Assembly: GCA_026394395.1 (NCBI GenBank)
Contig: JAPKYK010000003.1
Location: 200,547 to 264,546 of the forward strand
DNA: 64,000 nucleotides
Direction: 5' to 3'
DNA from: Methanomassiliicoccales archaeon
GTDB taxonomy: Archaea > Thermoplasmatota > Thermoplasmata > Methanomassiliicoccales > UBA472
Part shown: one piece after another, positions 44,748 to 55,358 of the stretch
How the letters are laid out: each line of letters starts with the position of its first letter
Numbering within the stretch: the first letter of the stretch is position 1
Notes under the pieces: model-generated
What the model saw: the letters and a program-made list of their open reading frames with translations, nothing else
Told to the model about the DNA's origin: nothing
The model's database searches: none
Program-made: the position numbers and the translations under genes

Positions 44748-45701
44748 TCACTCTTTCCCCGTAAGGGCCAGGTAGGCCAACAGGGCCTCCAATTGGATCC
44801 TCTCGTTGCTGCCCTCCACGATGCGGAACTCTATCTCGCCCGTCCGGTCGATCAGCTTTATCTTGTCCCGGTCCGGAATGTTCAGGTCCATGAAGGAGCG
44901 GTGTATCTGCTTTATGATGTCCTCGCCGCTGAGCCCGTAGGTGACGATCATATCGTCCAGCTTGGAACGGGCTCCGAGGAAATCACCGTTCAGGGCGGTC
45001 TCTATCATGTCCACCACATCCTCCGGGCGGGCGTTCCCGGTGGCCTCGAAGACCACCTCGATGGTGACATCCTTGCCGATGGTGGCCGCCACCTGCAGGG
45101 AGTTGATGGACTTGCGCATGTCCCCTTCCCCCACGTGCACGATGGCGTCAAGGGCGGCGTCGTCGATCTTCACGCCTTCCTTCTTGGAGATGGACTTGAG
45201 ATAGGCCCGGATGTCCTCGCCCTTGAGCGGACGGAAGCGGAAGACGGCACAGCGGGACTGAATGGGCTCGATGATCTTGGACGAATAGTTGCAGGAGAGC
45301 ACGAAGCGGCAGTTGCGGCTGTACTTCTCCATGGTCCTCCTCAGAGCGGCCTGCGCTTCCGAGGTCAGCGCGTCCGCCTCGTCCAGGAAGATTATCTTGA
45401 ACGACGCGTCCCCGATGGGCGCGGTGCGGGCGAACTCCTTGATCTTCCCGCGGACCACGTCGATCCCCCTCTCGTCGGAGGCGTTGAGCTCGATGAAGTT
45501 ATCCCGCCAGGACTCCCCGTACATCTCCTTGGCCATGGCCAGGGCGGAGGTGGTCTTCCCGGTACCGGCGGGACCGGCGAACATGAGGTGTGGCAGATTG
45601 CCCGAGCGCACGTATGAGGCCAGCCTTTCCACTATTTCCTTCTGCCCCACTACCTCCGACAGCTTGTGCGGACGGTACTTCTCGGTCCAAATCTCCTGCA
45701 T
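44748..45701 (-). CDS. rfcS: Replication factor C small subunit
   Basis: Clamp-loader ATPase that opens PCNA. The 317-residue protein starts MQEIWTEKYRPHKLSEVVGQ. It has Walker A GPAGTGKTTSA near 46, Walker B DEAD near 110, the arginine-finger SRC in IIEPIQSRCAVFRF near 152, and the C-terminal collar helices. A longer frame from 45854 would overlap the divergent tRNA-thiolase gene. The large subunit is not in the window. Confidence 0.94.
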   Translation of the reverse strand: MQEIWTEKYRPHKLSEVVGQKEIVERLASYVRSGNLPHLMFAGPAGTGKTTSALAMAKEMYGESWRDNFIELNASDERGIDVVRGKIKEFARTAPIGDASFKIIFLDEADALTSEAQAALRRTMEKYSRNCRFVLSCNYSSKIIEPIQSRCAVFRFRPLKGEDIRAYLKSISKKEGVKIDDAALDAIVHVGEGDMRKSINSLQVAATIGKDVTIEVVFEATGNARPEDVVDMIETALNGDFLGARSKLDDMIVTYGLSGEDIIKQIHRSFMDLNIPDRDKIKLIDRTGEIEFRIVEGSNERIQLEALLAYLALTGKE

Positions 45702-45804
45702 GTTCTCCGGCCACTTCAAGGCCGTATCGGGGTTAAAAGGTTTCCTGGGGAACCGCCGAATGTGACCGCTAACATTTATTAATCCGTCCAACGTCAGCGG
45801 GGTC

Positions 45805-46713
45805 ATGCACTGCTCCAAGTGCTCCGCTCCGGCCGTGACCTTCGTCAGGTACAACGGCGCCCACCTCTGTCAGGGGCATTTTCTCGAGTACGTGGAGAAG
45901 AGGGTCAAGAAGGAGGTTCGCCAGCAGCTGAGGTTGGAAGGGAACGTGCACATAGGTGTCGGGGCTTCCGGGGGCAAGGACAGTCAGACAGCCCTTCTCC
46001 TCCTGCATAAGATCTTGGGATGCCGCCAGGGGGTGCGCATAACCGCCATCACCGTGGACGAGGGCATCGAAGGTTATCGCCATAAGACCTTGCCCAAGGT
46101 GCGGGAGCTCTGCGATTCCTTGGGGATAGAGCACGCGGTCATCCCGTTCCAGGAGGTCACCGGGATGACCCTTGACGACATGGTCCGGAGGACGGACGAG
46201 AGAGAGGCCTGCACCTACTGCGGGGTGTTCCGCCGCCGCTGCCTGAACCTGAAAGCTAAAGAGCTAAAGGTGGACGTGCTGGCGTTAGGCCACAACCTGG
46301 ACGACATGACCCAGTCCATCCTCATGAACTTCATGCGGGGGGACGTGGAGCGGCTGGCCAGGTTGGGTCCTCACGAACGGGTCCAGCCAGGACTGGTGCC
46401 TAGGGTCCAGCCCCTTCGCCTCATCCCGGAGAAGGAGACGTTACTGTACGCCATGCTTTCCGACATACCGTTCTCCGACGCCGAGTGCCCGTACGCCGTG
46501 CACGCCCTGCGCAACGAGTACCGGGAGATAGTGAACGGCATGGAGATGAAGCATCCAGGCACCCGTCATTCCATACTGAGCAGCTATGATCGGCTACGCC
46601 CCCTCATGCGGGACGGCTTCCCTCAGGCCGATCTTAGGGATTGCGAGTGCGGAGAACCCACTTTGAACGAGCGATGCATGGCCTGCGAGATGCTCAGAAA
46701 ACTTAAAAAATGA
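45805..46713 (+). CDS. CTU1/NcsA-type tRNA 2-thiolation enzyme
   Basis: A 302-residue adenylating sulfur-transfer enzyme of the TtcA/CTU1 (TIGR00269) family. Two zinc-type pairs at the N terminus include CSKC near residue 3. The PP-loop is GASGGKDSQTA near residue 53. CTYCGVFRRRC near 136 supplies the catalytic Fe-S-binding cysteines, and CECGEPTLNERCMAC near 285 is a second zinc site. It probably makes 2-thiouridine at the tRNA wobble position with an ubiquitin-like sulfur carrier. Confidence 0.9.
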   Translation: MHCSKCSAPAVTFVRYNGAHLCQGHFLEYVEKRVKKEVRQQLRLEGNVHIGVGASGGKDSQTALLLLHKILGCRQGVRITAITVDEGIEGYRHKTLPKVRELCDSLGIEHAVIPFQEVTGMTLDDMVRRTDEREACTYCGVFRRRCLNLKAKELKVDVLALGHNLDDMTQSILMNFMRGDVERLARLGPHERVQPGLVPRVQPLRLIPEKETLLYAMLSDIPFSDAECPYAVHALRNEYREIVNGMEMKHPGTRHSILSSYDRLRPLMRDGFPQADLRDCECGEPTLNERCMACEMLRKLKK

Positions 46714-46743
46714 ATTTTAGGAAGAGGTTTGGCGCAGCAACAC

Positions 46744-48021
46744 TCACACCAGCTTGTGGTAGGCGTATCCTTCTTCGCCCTCGTGCAGGCAGTACCGCAC
46801 CTTGGTGAAGTTGCGCTTCAGGGCCATGACGTCCTTCTTGACCACTTCGGGAGACTCCTTCTTGGCCACCACCCGGTGTATGAGGCTGGCGACTTCCTTC
46901 ATCTCGCTCTCCCTCATGCCCACCCGGGTCAGCTCCTGGGCTCCCAGGCGAATGCCGGAGGGCTTATTGGCGCTCTTGTCGCCGGGCAGCATGTTCTTGT
47001 TGGCGATCATGTTGGCTCTTTCCATTAGGTTGGCCGCCTCCGCACCCCCGCCGTAGGCGGCGACGTTCACGGCGATGGTGTGGCTCTCGGTGAACCCTTT
47101 GTGGGCGCATAGCACTTCAATGCCCAATTCGTGTAACGCCTGGCCGAGGGCCTTGGCGTTCTTGCACACCTGGGCGGCGTACTTCTCGCCGTAGATCTCC
47201 CATTCCGCGAAGGTGATGGCCAAGGCGGCCATGGCATGCAGGTGGTGGCTCGAGGTGACGCCGGGGAAACATGCTGAGGTAAGCTTCTTGCTTAGATCCT
47301 CGTTCAGATTTTGCCCTAGCACGATGCCGTGGTTGGGTCCGGGGAAGGTCTTGTGCGTAGAGGCCGTCAGAACGTTCGCTCCCTCGTGTAGGGGGTCCTG
47401 GAACTTTCCGCCAGCGATCAGGCCGAGCACGTGGGCGCCGTCATACCAGATGGGGGCGCCGACCTCGGCGGCGACATCCTTTAGCTGTTTGACCGGTGCG
47501 GGGAAGAGGAAGACAGAAAGACCGAACTGGACGACCTTAGGCTTAGTCTCGCGTATGACCTTTTCCGCACCGTCCACATTAATCTCCATCTCATGAATAT
47601 CGAAGGGATAGGTCACGGTGTTCACGCCGCGGAAGCCCACGGCGCCGAACTTGGCGGTGGATATATGCGCCCCGTGGTCCAGCGAGGTGCAGGTTATGGT
47701 ATCGCCCGGCTGGGTCAGGGCCATGAGCGCGGCCATGTTGGCCACGGTGCCGGATATCGGCCGGACGTCAGCGAACTGGCACTTGAAGATGCGCTGGGCC
47801 AGCTCGAGGCACTTGATCTCCACTTGGTCCACGTAGATGTTGCCATTGTAGTAGCGCTTTCCGGGAAGTCCCTCGGCGTAGCGGTCGTGGAAGTCGGATA
47901 TCATCATTTCCTTGGCCAATGGGCTCATCAGGTTCTCGGAGGCTATCATGGGCAGCGATTCTTCGAACCACTTATTGTGCTTCTGCACCTGGTCCCGAAT
48001 CCAGTAGGCATCCTCTTTCAT
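46744..48021 (-). CDS. glyA: Serine hydroxymethyltransferase
   Basis: PLP enzyme that moves C1 units from serine to a pterin carrier. The 425-residue protein has SLPMIASENLMSPL near residue 23, YAEGLPGKRYYNG near 47, LDHGAHIS near 114, IWYDGAHVLGLI near 187, and the PLP lysine in TASTHKTFPGPNHG near 218. The ATG at 48021 gives the family-like start MKEDAYWIRDQV. Its pterin (tetrahydrofolate or methanopterin) is not readable; folC in this window favours folate. Confidence 0.93.
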   Translation of the reverse strand: MKEDAYWIRDQVQKHNKWFEESLPMIASENLMSPLAKEMMISDFHDRYAEGLPGKRYYNGNIYVDQVEIKCLELAQRIFKCQFADVRPISGTVANMAALMALTQPGDTITCTSLDHGAHISTAKFGAVGFRGVNTVTYPFDIHEMEINVDGAEKVIRETKPKVVQFGLSVFLFPAPVKQLKDVAAEVGAPIWYDGAHVLGLIAGGKFQDPLHEGANVLTASTHKTFPGPNHGIVLGQNLNEDLSKKLTSACFPGVTSSHHLHAMAALAITFAEWEIYGEKYAAQVCKNAKALGQALHELGIEVLCAHKGFTESHTIAVNVAAYGGGAEAANLMERANMIANKNMLPGDKSANKPSGIRLGAQELTRVGMRESEMKEVASLIHRVVAKKESPEVVKKDVMALKRNFTKVRYCLHEGEEGYAYHKLV

Positions 48022-48145
48022 AAGGTCACTTGAACCCTCATCATGAGGCGGGGTTAAAAATGTTGGCGTTCCCGGATGAAATTCGATTCCGATTGGACTA
48101 TCCAACAATTAATTACCCAGCACGCCTTGCGTTAGATGGAGCTAG

Positions 48146-51100
48146 ATGACCGAGCCGGAAAAGTTGGTAGCCAACAAGGTGGAGTTGTGGAAGAGCAAGC
48201 TCCTCGACGTGTCCAACCGGAACCCTCTCATAAGGTTCCGGAGGCAAAAAGCATCCACGCTGGCCGTGGCCTTGCCTGATTCTGCTACTCTTTACCGGGA
48301 ATTGGACCAGGGTAAAGCGTTCACCGTGGTCTCCGATCCACAGGCCAAGGAAGAGGCGGGATGCTCCCGTCTGCTCGTCTCCGCCCACGACGCCGACCAG
48401 CAGGTGGACAAGGTATTATACAACCTGAGGAGCAAGTCCCGGACCTTCCAGGCCGATCACGGGGTGAACATCCTCTTCGTCTCCGTGGGGTCGCTGCTCT
48501 GGAAGGAGCTAGGGAGCGATGAGTTCAGCGAATCGCCCTTGTTCTTGATCCCCGTGAGCTTGGAGAGGAAGGATTCCTTCTCCCCGTATAAGCTCGTACC
48601 TCTGGACGAGGATACCGCATTCAATCCCAGCATCCGGAAGCGCTTGGAGATGGACTACCGTCTGAAGCTGCCGGACTTCGACCTGGACAACGGGTTCGAT
48701 CTCCCTTCCGCCCTGGAGAAGATACAGACCGCCCTGCCTCCAGCCTCGGGATGGAAGGTTACGGGAGTGACTTATCTGGCCCTCTTCCACTTCTCAAAGC
48801 TATTGATGTACGCCGACCTTGATGGCGGCCTGGGGACCATGGTCGCCTCGTCGGTGATAAGGGCGCTTTCCGGGGACCCCTCGGCGCTGCCGCCGGAACC
48901 GTCGAACATGCTGTCGCCCAGGGATTACGATTCTCGCATACGTCCGGAGGATAGCTTTCAGGTCCTGGACGCTGACTCCAGCCAGCAGGAGGCCGTCCAG
49001 GCGGCCCTGTCCGGGGTCAGCTTCGTGCTGCAGGGACCGCCGGGCACCGGTAAAAGCCAGACCATCACCAATATGATGGCGGAGCTGATCGTTAGGGGCA
49101 AGCGCATATTGTTCGTCTCCCAGAAGATGGCCGCCCTGGACGTGGTCCGGGGGAACATGGAGAAGTGCGGGCTGGGGGACCGCTGCCTGGAACTGCACGA
49201 CCCTAAGCGAAATCGCGCCGACATCGTGAAGGAGATAGCCGCCAACCTTGAGTCGGCGGATAAACCACCGCTGGCTGGGGCCAATGTCCGGGAATTGGCC
49301 GCAGTTCGCCAGGAACTGGCCGAGTACGTCCGGGCCTTGCATGCCTCCCGTGGACGACTGCAGGGCATGAGCGTTTTCCGTATGATCGGACTCTATGCTT
49401 CATTACCGGACGCTCCGGAGATGTCCTTCCAGCTGCCCGAGGTACTGGATGTGGATGACGAGCGGCTCGGTCGCATGGAATCGGACGTCCATCGGCTCTC
49501 GCAGATGTCTAAGGCGTTCTGTGATAACGACCACCCCTGGGCCGGAGCGATAGCCACAGAATGGAGCGACCGACTGCAGGCCAAGGTGCAGGAGGAGCTA
49601 TCCTCGCTGATCGAGGCCCGTGACCGCCTGTCCAACGTCCTTCCCAACGCGGCCCAGGCTCTGGGACTATCACAACCGGACGCGCTGCCGGAAGTGCGGC
49701 GCTGGCGCCTTCTGTACCGGGACCTGAACGAAAGGCTGTCGGTGCGCAGGGAATGGCTGGATGGCGACCTCGATCTCTTGATCAAGATGGCCAAGGAGGG
49801 CCAGGCGCTACATAGGGAGGTCTCTGAGCTAGAAAAGATGCTCCTCAGCATGGGTTCCCGGGATATACTGGACCTGGACGGGAAGGCTTTCAAGCAGCGC
49901 TTCGAGGTGGAATACGCCGGGGCGCTCAGGAGCCTGAAGGGTGGCTTCCGCCAGGACATGAAGGTGCTTCAGACCATTTCCGGCCGCAACTTGACCTATC
50001 CCGAGGCCCGGCACTTGGTGGTCATCGTGGAACGATACCAGCAGGTGCTGTCGTCCTGGAAGGTGAGACGGGACGACCTCGTCACCGCCCTTAAAGGGGC
50101 GTTCTCCGGGGATGGGGACGAGCTTCAGGGGCTGGTGGAACGGCTGAACTGGACCAGGGCCTTCCGCACCAACCATGCTCTTCTGCTCAACCCTCAGGTG
50201 TTGGACGCCTTGACCTCCATCGCCCTGCCGCCGGCCGTGATCGACGCCGGCGTGGACCTGGAACTGTACCTGGGCCGTTTCGATTCCGCCCTGAACGTGT
50301 TCCTCGCACGGTTTGCTTCGGACCGACCGCTCAACGGCCGGCCGCTGCGCGACGCCCGGTTGAACGACGTCCGATCTTGGACGGACAAGGCCCAGGAGGG
50401 AAGGTATCGCTATCAGGAATGGCTGGACCTAACCTCGTTGTTGCAGGGGATGGAGGCCTTGGGCCTTACGGATGCGCTCATGGACCTGCGGGCCAGGAGG
50501 GTGCCGGCGGAGGTCATGCTGCCAGCCTTCCAGAAGAGGTTCCGCCGGCTATGGACGGAGGAGGCTTTGGCCTCCGAACCCTCCCTCAACCGCTTCCGCC
50601 GGGACCAGCAGATGGGCCTGATACAGAAGTTCGTGCAGCTGGACCAGATGTACGTCGAAGGAAGCCGGCGCCGGGTGCAGGCCCGGGTGGAGGAGAACAT
50701 CCGGAAGAGGCGCACCGGGCCGGAACAGCCCATGCTGCAGAAGCAGGAGATAGAGATAGCTAGGCTGGCCAAGCTCAAGAGGCAGAGGAAGGCGGTCAAG
50801 GCCATGCTCAGCGATTGCTGGGACCTTATCGGGCTGCTTAAGCCCTGCATCCTGATGAGCCCGCTGTCCGTGAGCCAGTTCCTGGATCGGGAGCGGTCCA
50901 GGTTCGACGTGGTGATCTTTGATGAGGCCTCGCAGATCTGTCCGGAGGATGCCGTAGGCTCCATCGCCCGGGGAAAGCAGGTCATCGTGGTCGGGGACAG
51001 CAAGCAGATGCCGCCCACCTCGTTCTTCGTTCTCTCCGCGGACGAGGATGACGAGGAGCCGGACCTGGAGAGCGTTCTCGACGAATGCGAGACCTGCGGC

Positions 51101-52126
51101 ATGTCCCGTCGCATGCTCATGTGGCACTATCGCTCCAAGGACGAATCGCTCATCGCCTTCTCCAATTACCAGTTCTACGGCGGTCGGTTGAACACCTTCC
51201 CCAGCTCGGTCTTCGGCCGGGAAGGCTTTGGCATCCGCCACGTCTTCGTTCCCAACGGGGTCTTCGACCGAGGTAAGACGCGGACGAACCGGGAGGAGGC
51301 CAAGGTGGTGGCCGCCATGGTCCAGGAGCATTACGCCCGCAAGGACGGCAGGTCCTTGGGAGTGATCGCCTTCTCCGAGGCCCAGATGGATGCGGTGGAC
51401 CAGGCCTTGATGGAACTGCGGCGCAAGGATAAGGATCTGGACGCTAAGCTGAGCTCGGACGAGGGAGAACCGTTCCTCTTGTACAACCTGGAGAACGTCC
51501 AGGGGCACGAACGCGACCGCATAATCCTCAGCGTGGGCTACGGAAAGGATGAGGGAGGCAAGTTCCTGCTCAACTTCGGCCCGCTGAACAAGGACGGCGG
51601 CGAGCGTCGCCTGAACGTCGCGATAACCAGGGCCAAGCTATGCTTGGACGTCGTTTCATCGATCCATTCCGAGGACATCGACCTGGCGGGGGCCAAGAGC
51701 ACCGGGGCTCGGCTCCTGAAGCAGTACCTTTCCTTCGCCGAGTCCGGAGGGGACCGCCGAGCCCTGCCCGTTCCTCCTGGACGGACCTGGGATCCCCTAT
51801 CGCCGTTCGAAGAACAGCTGGCGAAGACGTTGGAGGCCCGGGGGCACAAGGTGAAGAGGGACGTGGGCACCTCTGATTACCGCGTCGATCTGGCCATCGA
51901 GGACCCCAACGAGACAGGCAAGTACCTGCTGGGAATAGAATGCGACGGGGCGCACTACGCTTCCGGACTGACAGTAAGGGACCGGGACCGCACCAGGCAG
52001 GCGCAGTTGGCCAGACTGGGATGGAAGCTGCACCGCACCTGGAGCACGGAATGGTTCCGCAACCCGCAGGGCGAGATGGAAAAGATAGAGGAGGCTTTGC
52101 GGCCAGCGGAGAAGAAGGTCAGCTGA
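48146..52126 (+). CDS. DUF4011-type SF1 helicase with C-terminal endonuclease-like domain
   Basis: A 1326-residue protein. The N terminus (VELWKSKLLDVSNRNPLIRF) fits DUF4011. Walker A is LQGPPGTGKSQTI near residue 295. The large middle (about 400-860) is helical, with coiled-coil-like stretches. Motif II is FDEASQICPEDA near 923, and GDSKQMPPTS near 951. Motifs V and VI are ENVQGHERDRIILSVGYG near 1115 and VAITRAK near 1158. The last 110 residues (YRVDLAIEDP, LLGIECDGAHY) look like a Vsr/MTES_1575 nuclease fold. Related multi-domain proteins are candidates for mobile-element defence. It stands alone among housekeeping genes; its end overlaps the PGI/PMI gene by 8 bases. Confidence 0.82.
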   Translation: MTEPEKLVANKVELWKSKLLDVSNRNPLIRFRRQKASTLAVALPDSATLYRELDQGKAFTVVSDPQAKEEAGCSRLLVSAHDADQQVDKVLYNLRSKSRTFQADHGVNILFVSVGSLLWKELGSDEFSESPLFLIPVSLERKDSFSPYKLVPLDEDTAFNPSIRKRLEMDYRLKLPDFDLDNGFDLPSALEKIQTALPPASGWKVTGVTYLALFHFSKLLMYADLDGGLGTMVASSVIRALSGDPSALPPEPSNMLSPRDYDSRIRPEDSFQVLDADSSQQEAVQAALSGVSFVLQGPPGTGKSQTITNMMAELIVRGKRILFVSQKMAALDVVRGNMEKCGLGDRCLELHDPKRNRADIVKEIAANLESADKPPLAGANVRELAAVRQELAEYVRALHASRGRLQGMSVFRMIGLYASLPDAPEMSFQLPEVLDVDDERLGRMESDVHRLSQMSKAFCDNDHPWAGAIATEWSDRLQAKVQEELSSLIEARDRLSNVLPNAAQALGLSQPDALPEVRRWRLLYRDLNERLSVRREWLDGDLDLLIKMAKEGQALHREVSELEKMLLSMGSRDILDLDGKAFKQRFEVEYAGALRSLKGGFRQDMKVLQTISGRNLTYPEARHLVVIVERYQQVLSSWKVRRDDLVTALKGAFSGDGDELQGLVERLNWTRAFRTNHALLLNPQVLDALTSIALPPAVIDAGVDLELYLGRFDSALNVFLARFASDRPLNGRPLRDARLNDVRSWTDKAQEGRYRYQEWLDLTSLLQGMEALGLTDALMDLRARRVPAEVMLPAFQKRFRRLWTEEALASEPSLNRFRRDQQMGLIQKFVQLDQMYVEGSRRRVQARVEENIRKRRTGPEQPMLQKQEIEIARLAKLKRQRKAVKAMLSDCWDLIGLLKPCILMSPLSVSQFLDRERSRFDVVIFDEASQICPEDAVGSIARGKQVIVVGDSKQMPPTSFFVLSADEDDEEPDLESVLDECETCGMSRRMLMWHYRSKDESLIAFSNYQFYGGRLNTFPSSVFGREGFGIRHVFVPNGVFDRGKTRTNREEAKVVAAMVQEHYARKDGRSLGVIAFSEAQMDAVDQALMELRRKDKDLDAKLSSDEGEPFLLYNLENVQGHERDRIILSVGYGKDEGGKFLLNFGPLNKDGGERRLNVAITRAKLCLDVVSSIHSEDIDLAGAKSTGARLLKQYLSFAESGGDRRALPVPPGRTWDPLSPFEEQLAKTLEARGHKVKRDVGTSDYRVDLAIEDPNETGKYLLGIECDGAHYASGLTVRDRDRTRQAQLARLGWKLHRTWSTEWFRNPQGEMEKIEEALRPAEKKVS

Positions 52127-53156
52127 TGCGCTTCTTGAACTCTTTGATGACGGTCACCGGCGCCGGGTCGATGCCTTTGAGCAGCGCCATGTAGTAGCTG
52201 ACCATGTCGCCCAGGGCGATTCCCTGCAGGACGTTGTCCATGAGCCCTTTACCAGGCAGCTCGACCTTGACCGGGTCCAACCCGCGCTCGTTGAGCATCT
52301 GCAGGGTGACCTCGGTCATCTTTCGAACGGTGGGATGGATTTCCTCGGGCATCAGCACGACCGGGCGGCAGGAGCAGTCCTGGCCCCCTTCCAGCCAGCC
52401 GACCAGCTGGTTGTGGTCCATCTCCGGTATCTCCCCGGAGAAGGACACCGCCTTGGCGTTCTCATTTATCTGGTTCTGCCAGCGCAGGGCGACCGATCTC
52501 ACATTGCGGGGGGAGTAGATGACTGCCACCCCTTGCCGCAAGGCCAGGGCGATCTTCTTGGCCGGATTCTTGGACGCGGGCACGTTTACTCCTATGCTCT
52601 GGATGTACTCGTGCAACGCTGGCACTGCTCGGATGAGCTCTTGATGCACCTGACCTAGTCCAGCACCCTGAAGCACTGCCGCCGAGGTTCCTAGCAGATA
52701 ACCGAGGGAGGCTCGGGGCTGGTTGCCCGGGGGAACCTTGAGGTTCGGTACCGAATCCTTTTTCGCCAGTTCCTCCAGCTCTCCGCCGGAGGTTATGACC
52801 ACCATGCGGCACCTTCGTTCTGTGGCATCATGGTACAAGTTCAGGCTCTCGGCGGTGTTTCCGGAATAGCTGATGACTAGGGCCAGCGTCCCTTCGTTGG
52901 CGTAACCGGGCAAGGCCACATGCCGGGAGGTAGTAATCGGGATCCTGCAGGTAGGCGTCAGCAGGTCGGTGATGACGTCCCCGGCGATGGCCGAACCGCC
53001 CACGCCGCATATGACCACGTTGTGGATGCCTTCCATCGGCAGGATGCGTGAATCCTTTGACCACAGCAGTTGGTCTGGAAACGAGACAAGTTGGGCCATC
53101 ATGTCACTGGGGTCCAGGGCTTTCGTTCCAGCAGCGTCGTCCAGTCTATCAACCAT
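52119..53156 (-). CDS. Bifunctional phosphoglucose/phosphomannose isomerase
   Basis: A 345-residue two-SIS-domain isomerase. It has CGVGGSAIAGDVI near residue 50, ISYSGNTAESL near 93, VITSGGELEELA near 122, NQINENAKAVSFSGEIPEMDHNQLVGW near 229 (catalytic Glu and His region) and a C-terminal VTVIKEFKKRI. This compact form is the archaeal-type enzyme for gluconeogenesis and mannose metabolism. Confidence 0.92.
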   Translation of the reverse strand: MVDRLDDAAGTKALDPSDMMAQLVSFPDQLLWSKDSRILPMEGIHNVVICGVGGSAIAGDVITDLLTPTCRIPITTSRHVALPGYANEGTLALVISYSGNTAESLNLYHDATERRCRMVVITSGGELEELAKKDSVPNLKVPPGNQPRASLGYLLGTSAAVLQGAGLGQVHQELIRAVPALHEYIQSIGVNVPASKNPAKKIALALRQGVAVIYSPRNVRSVALRWQNQINENAKAVSFSGEIPEMDHNQLVGWLEGGQDCSCRPVVLMPEEIHPTVRKMTEVTLQMLNERGLDPVKVELPGKGLMDNVLQGIALGDMVSYYMALLKGIDPAPVTVIKEFKKRIS

Positions 53157-53275
53157 CGCTATCGGTAACGTATGGCGGATATATGTTTTTCACCATGTGC
53201 TGGACGCTGTTCTTTACCAAATGAGTTGTAGTAACGCAATAACTAATATGCTATCTCTTTCTCGGAGAGGCCATC

Positions 53276-53982
53276 ATGAGCGACGAAGTTATCTTGGATG
53301 CCATGAAGGACATCTGCGAGGGCAAGATGGTGTTCATCTTCGATTCTGACAACCGGGAGAAGGAGACGGACATGACCATAGCCTCTCAGTTCGTGACCTC
53401 CGCCTCCATCAGGGAGATGCGGAAGAACGCCGGCGGGCTGATCTGCACTACCGTCGACAACGACATCTGTCGCAAGCTGGACATGCCGTTTCTGGTCGAC
53501 GTCCTGGCCTGCAATCACCGCCAGCATCCGGTCCTGGAACTGCTGTCCCCGAACGACATTCCCTACGATACGAAGTCGGCCTTCTCCATCACCATCAATC
53601 ACCGCAAGACCTTCACCGGGGTGACCGACAACGACCGCGCCCTCACCGTGTCCGAGTTCGCCAAGTTGGCACAGGAAACTGTGTCCATGAGCGACGAGGA
53701 GGCCAGGACGGAGTTCGGAAAGCGCTTCCGTTCTCCCGGACACATCCATATGCTGAATTCCACGCCCCAGCTGCTGAGCAAGCGTAAGGGGCACACCGAA
53801 CTGGCCACGGCCATGATGGTCCTCGCGGGGGTCACCCCTAGCGCCACCATCTGCGAGATGATGGGCGACGACGGGTACGCCCTCAGCAAAGAAAAGGCTA
53901 AAAAGTATGCAAAACGATTTGACCTATGCTTCCTGGAAGGGAAGGACATCATCGAATTTTGGAAGAGGGGCGGTAACGGGAA

Positions 53983-53986
<4 letters not shown>
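53276..53986 (+). CDS. ribB: 3,4-dihydroxy-2-butanone-4-phosphate synthase
   Basis: Makes the four-carbon riboflavin precursor from ribulose-5-phosphate. The 236-residue monofunctional protein has the acidic loop FDSDNREKETDM near residue 22, FVTSASIREMRKNAGGLICT near 38, RSPGHIHML near 152, and GHTELATAMMVLAG near 171. It is the first gene of a four-gene operon with 4-base or smaller overlaps. Confidence 0.94.
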
Positions 53987-55303
<1,317 letters not shown>

Positions 55304-55358
55304 AACCTCTTTATCATCAATTTTAAAGATAAAACAAAAGCGTTTGAGAAGGGCGGCC

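Noticed and set aside
44739-45617. 292-codon open frame on the plus strand
   Set aside because: Antisense to the RFC small subunit; composition is of shadow type.
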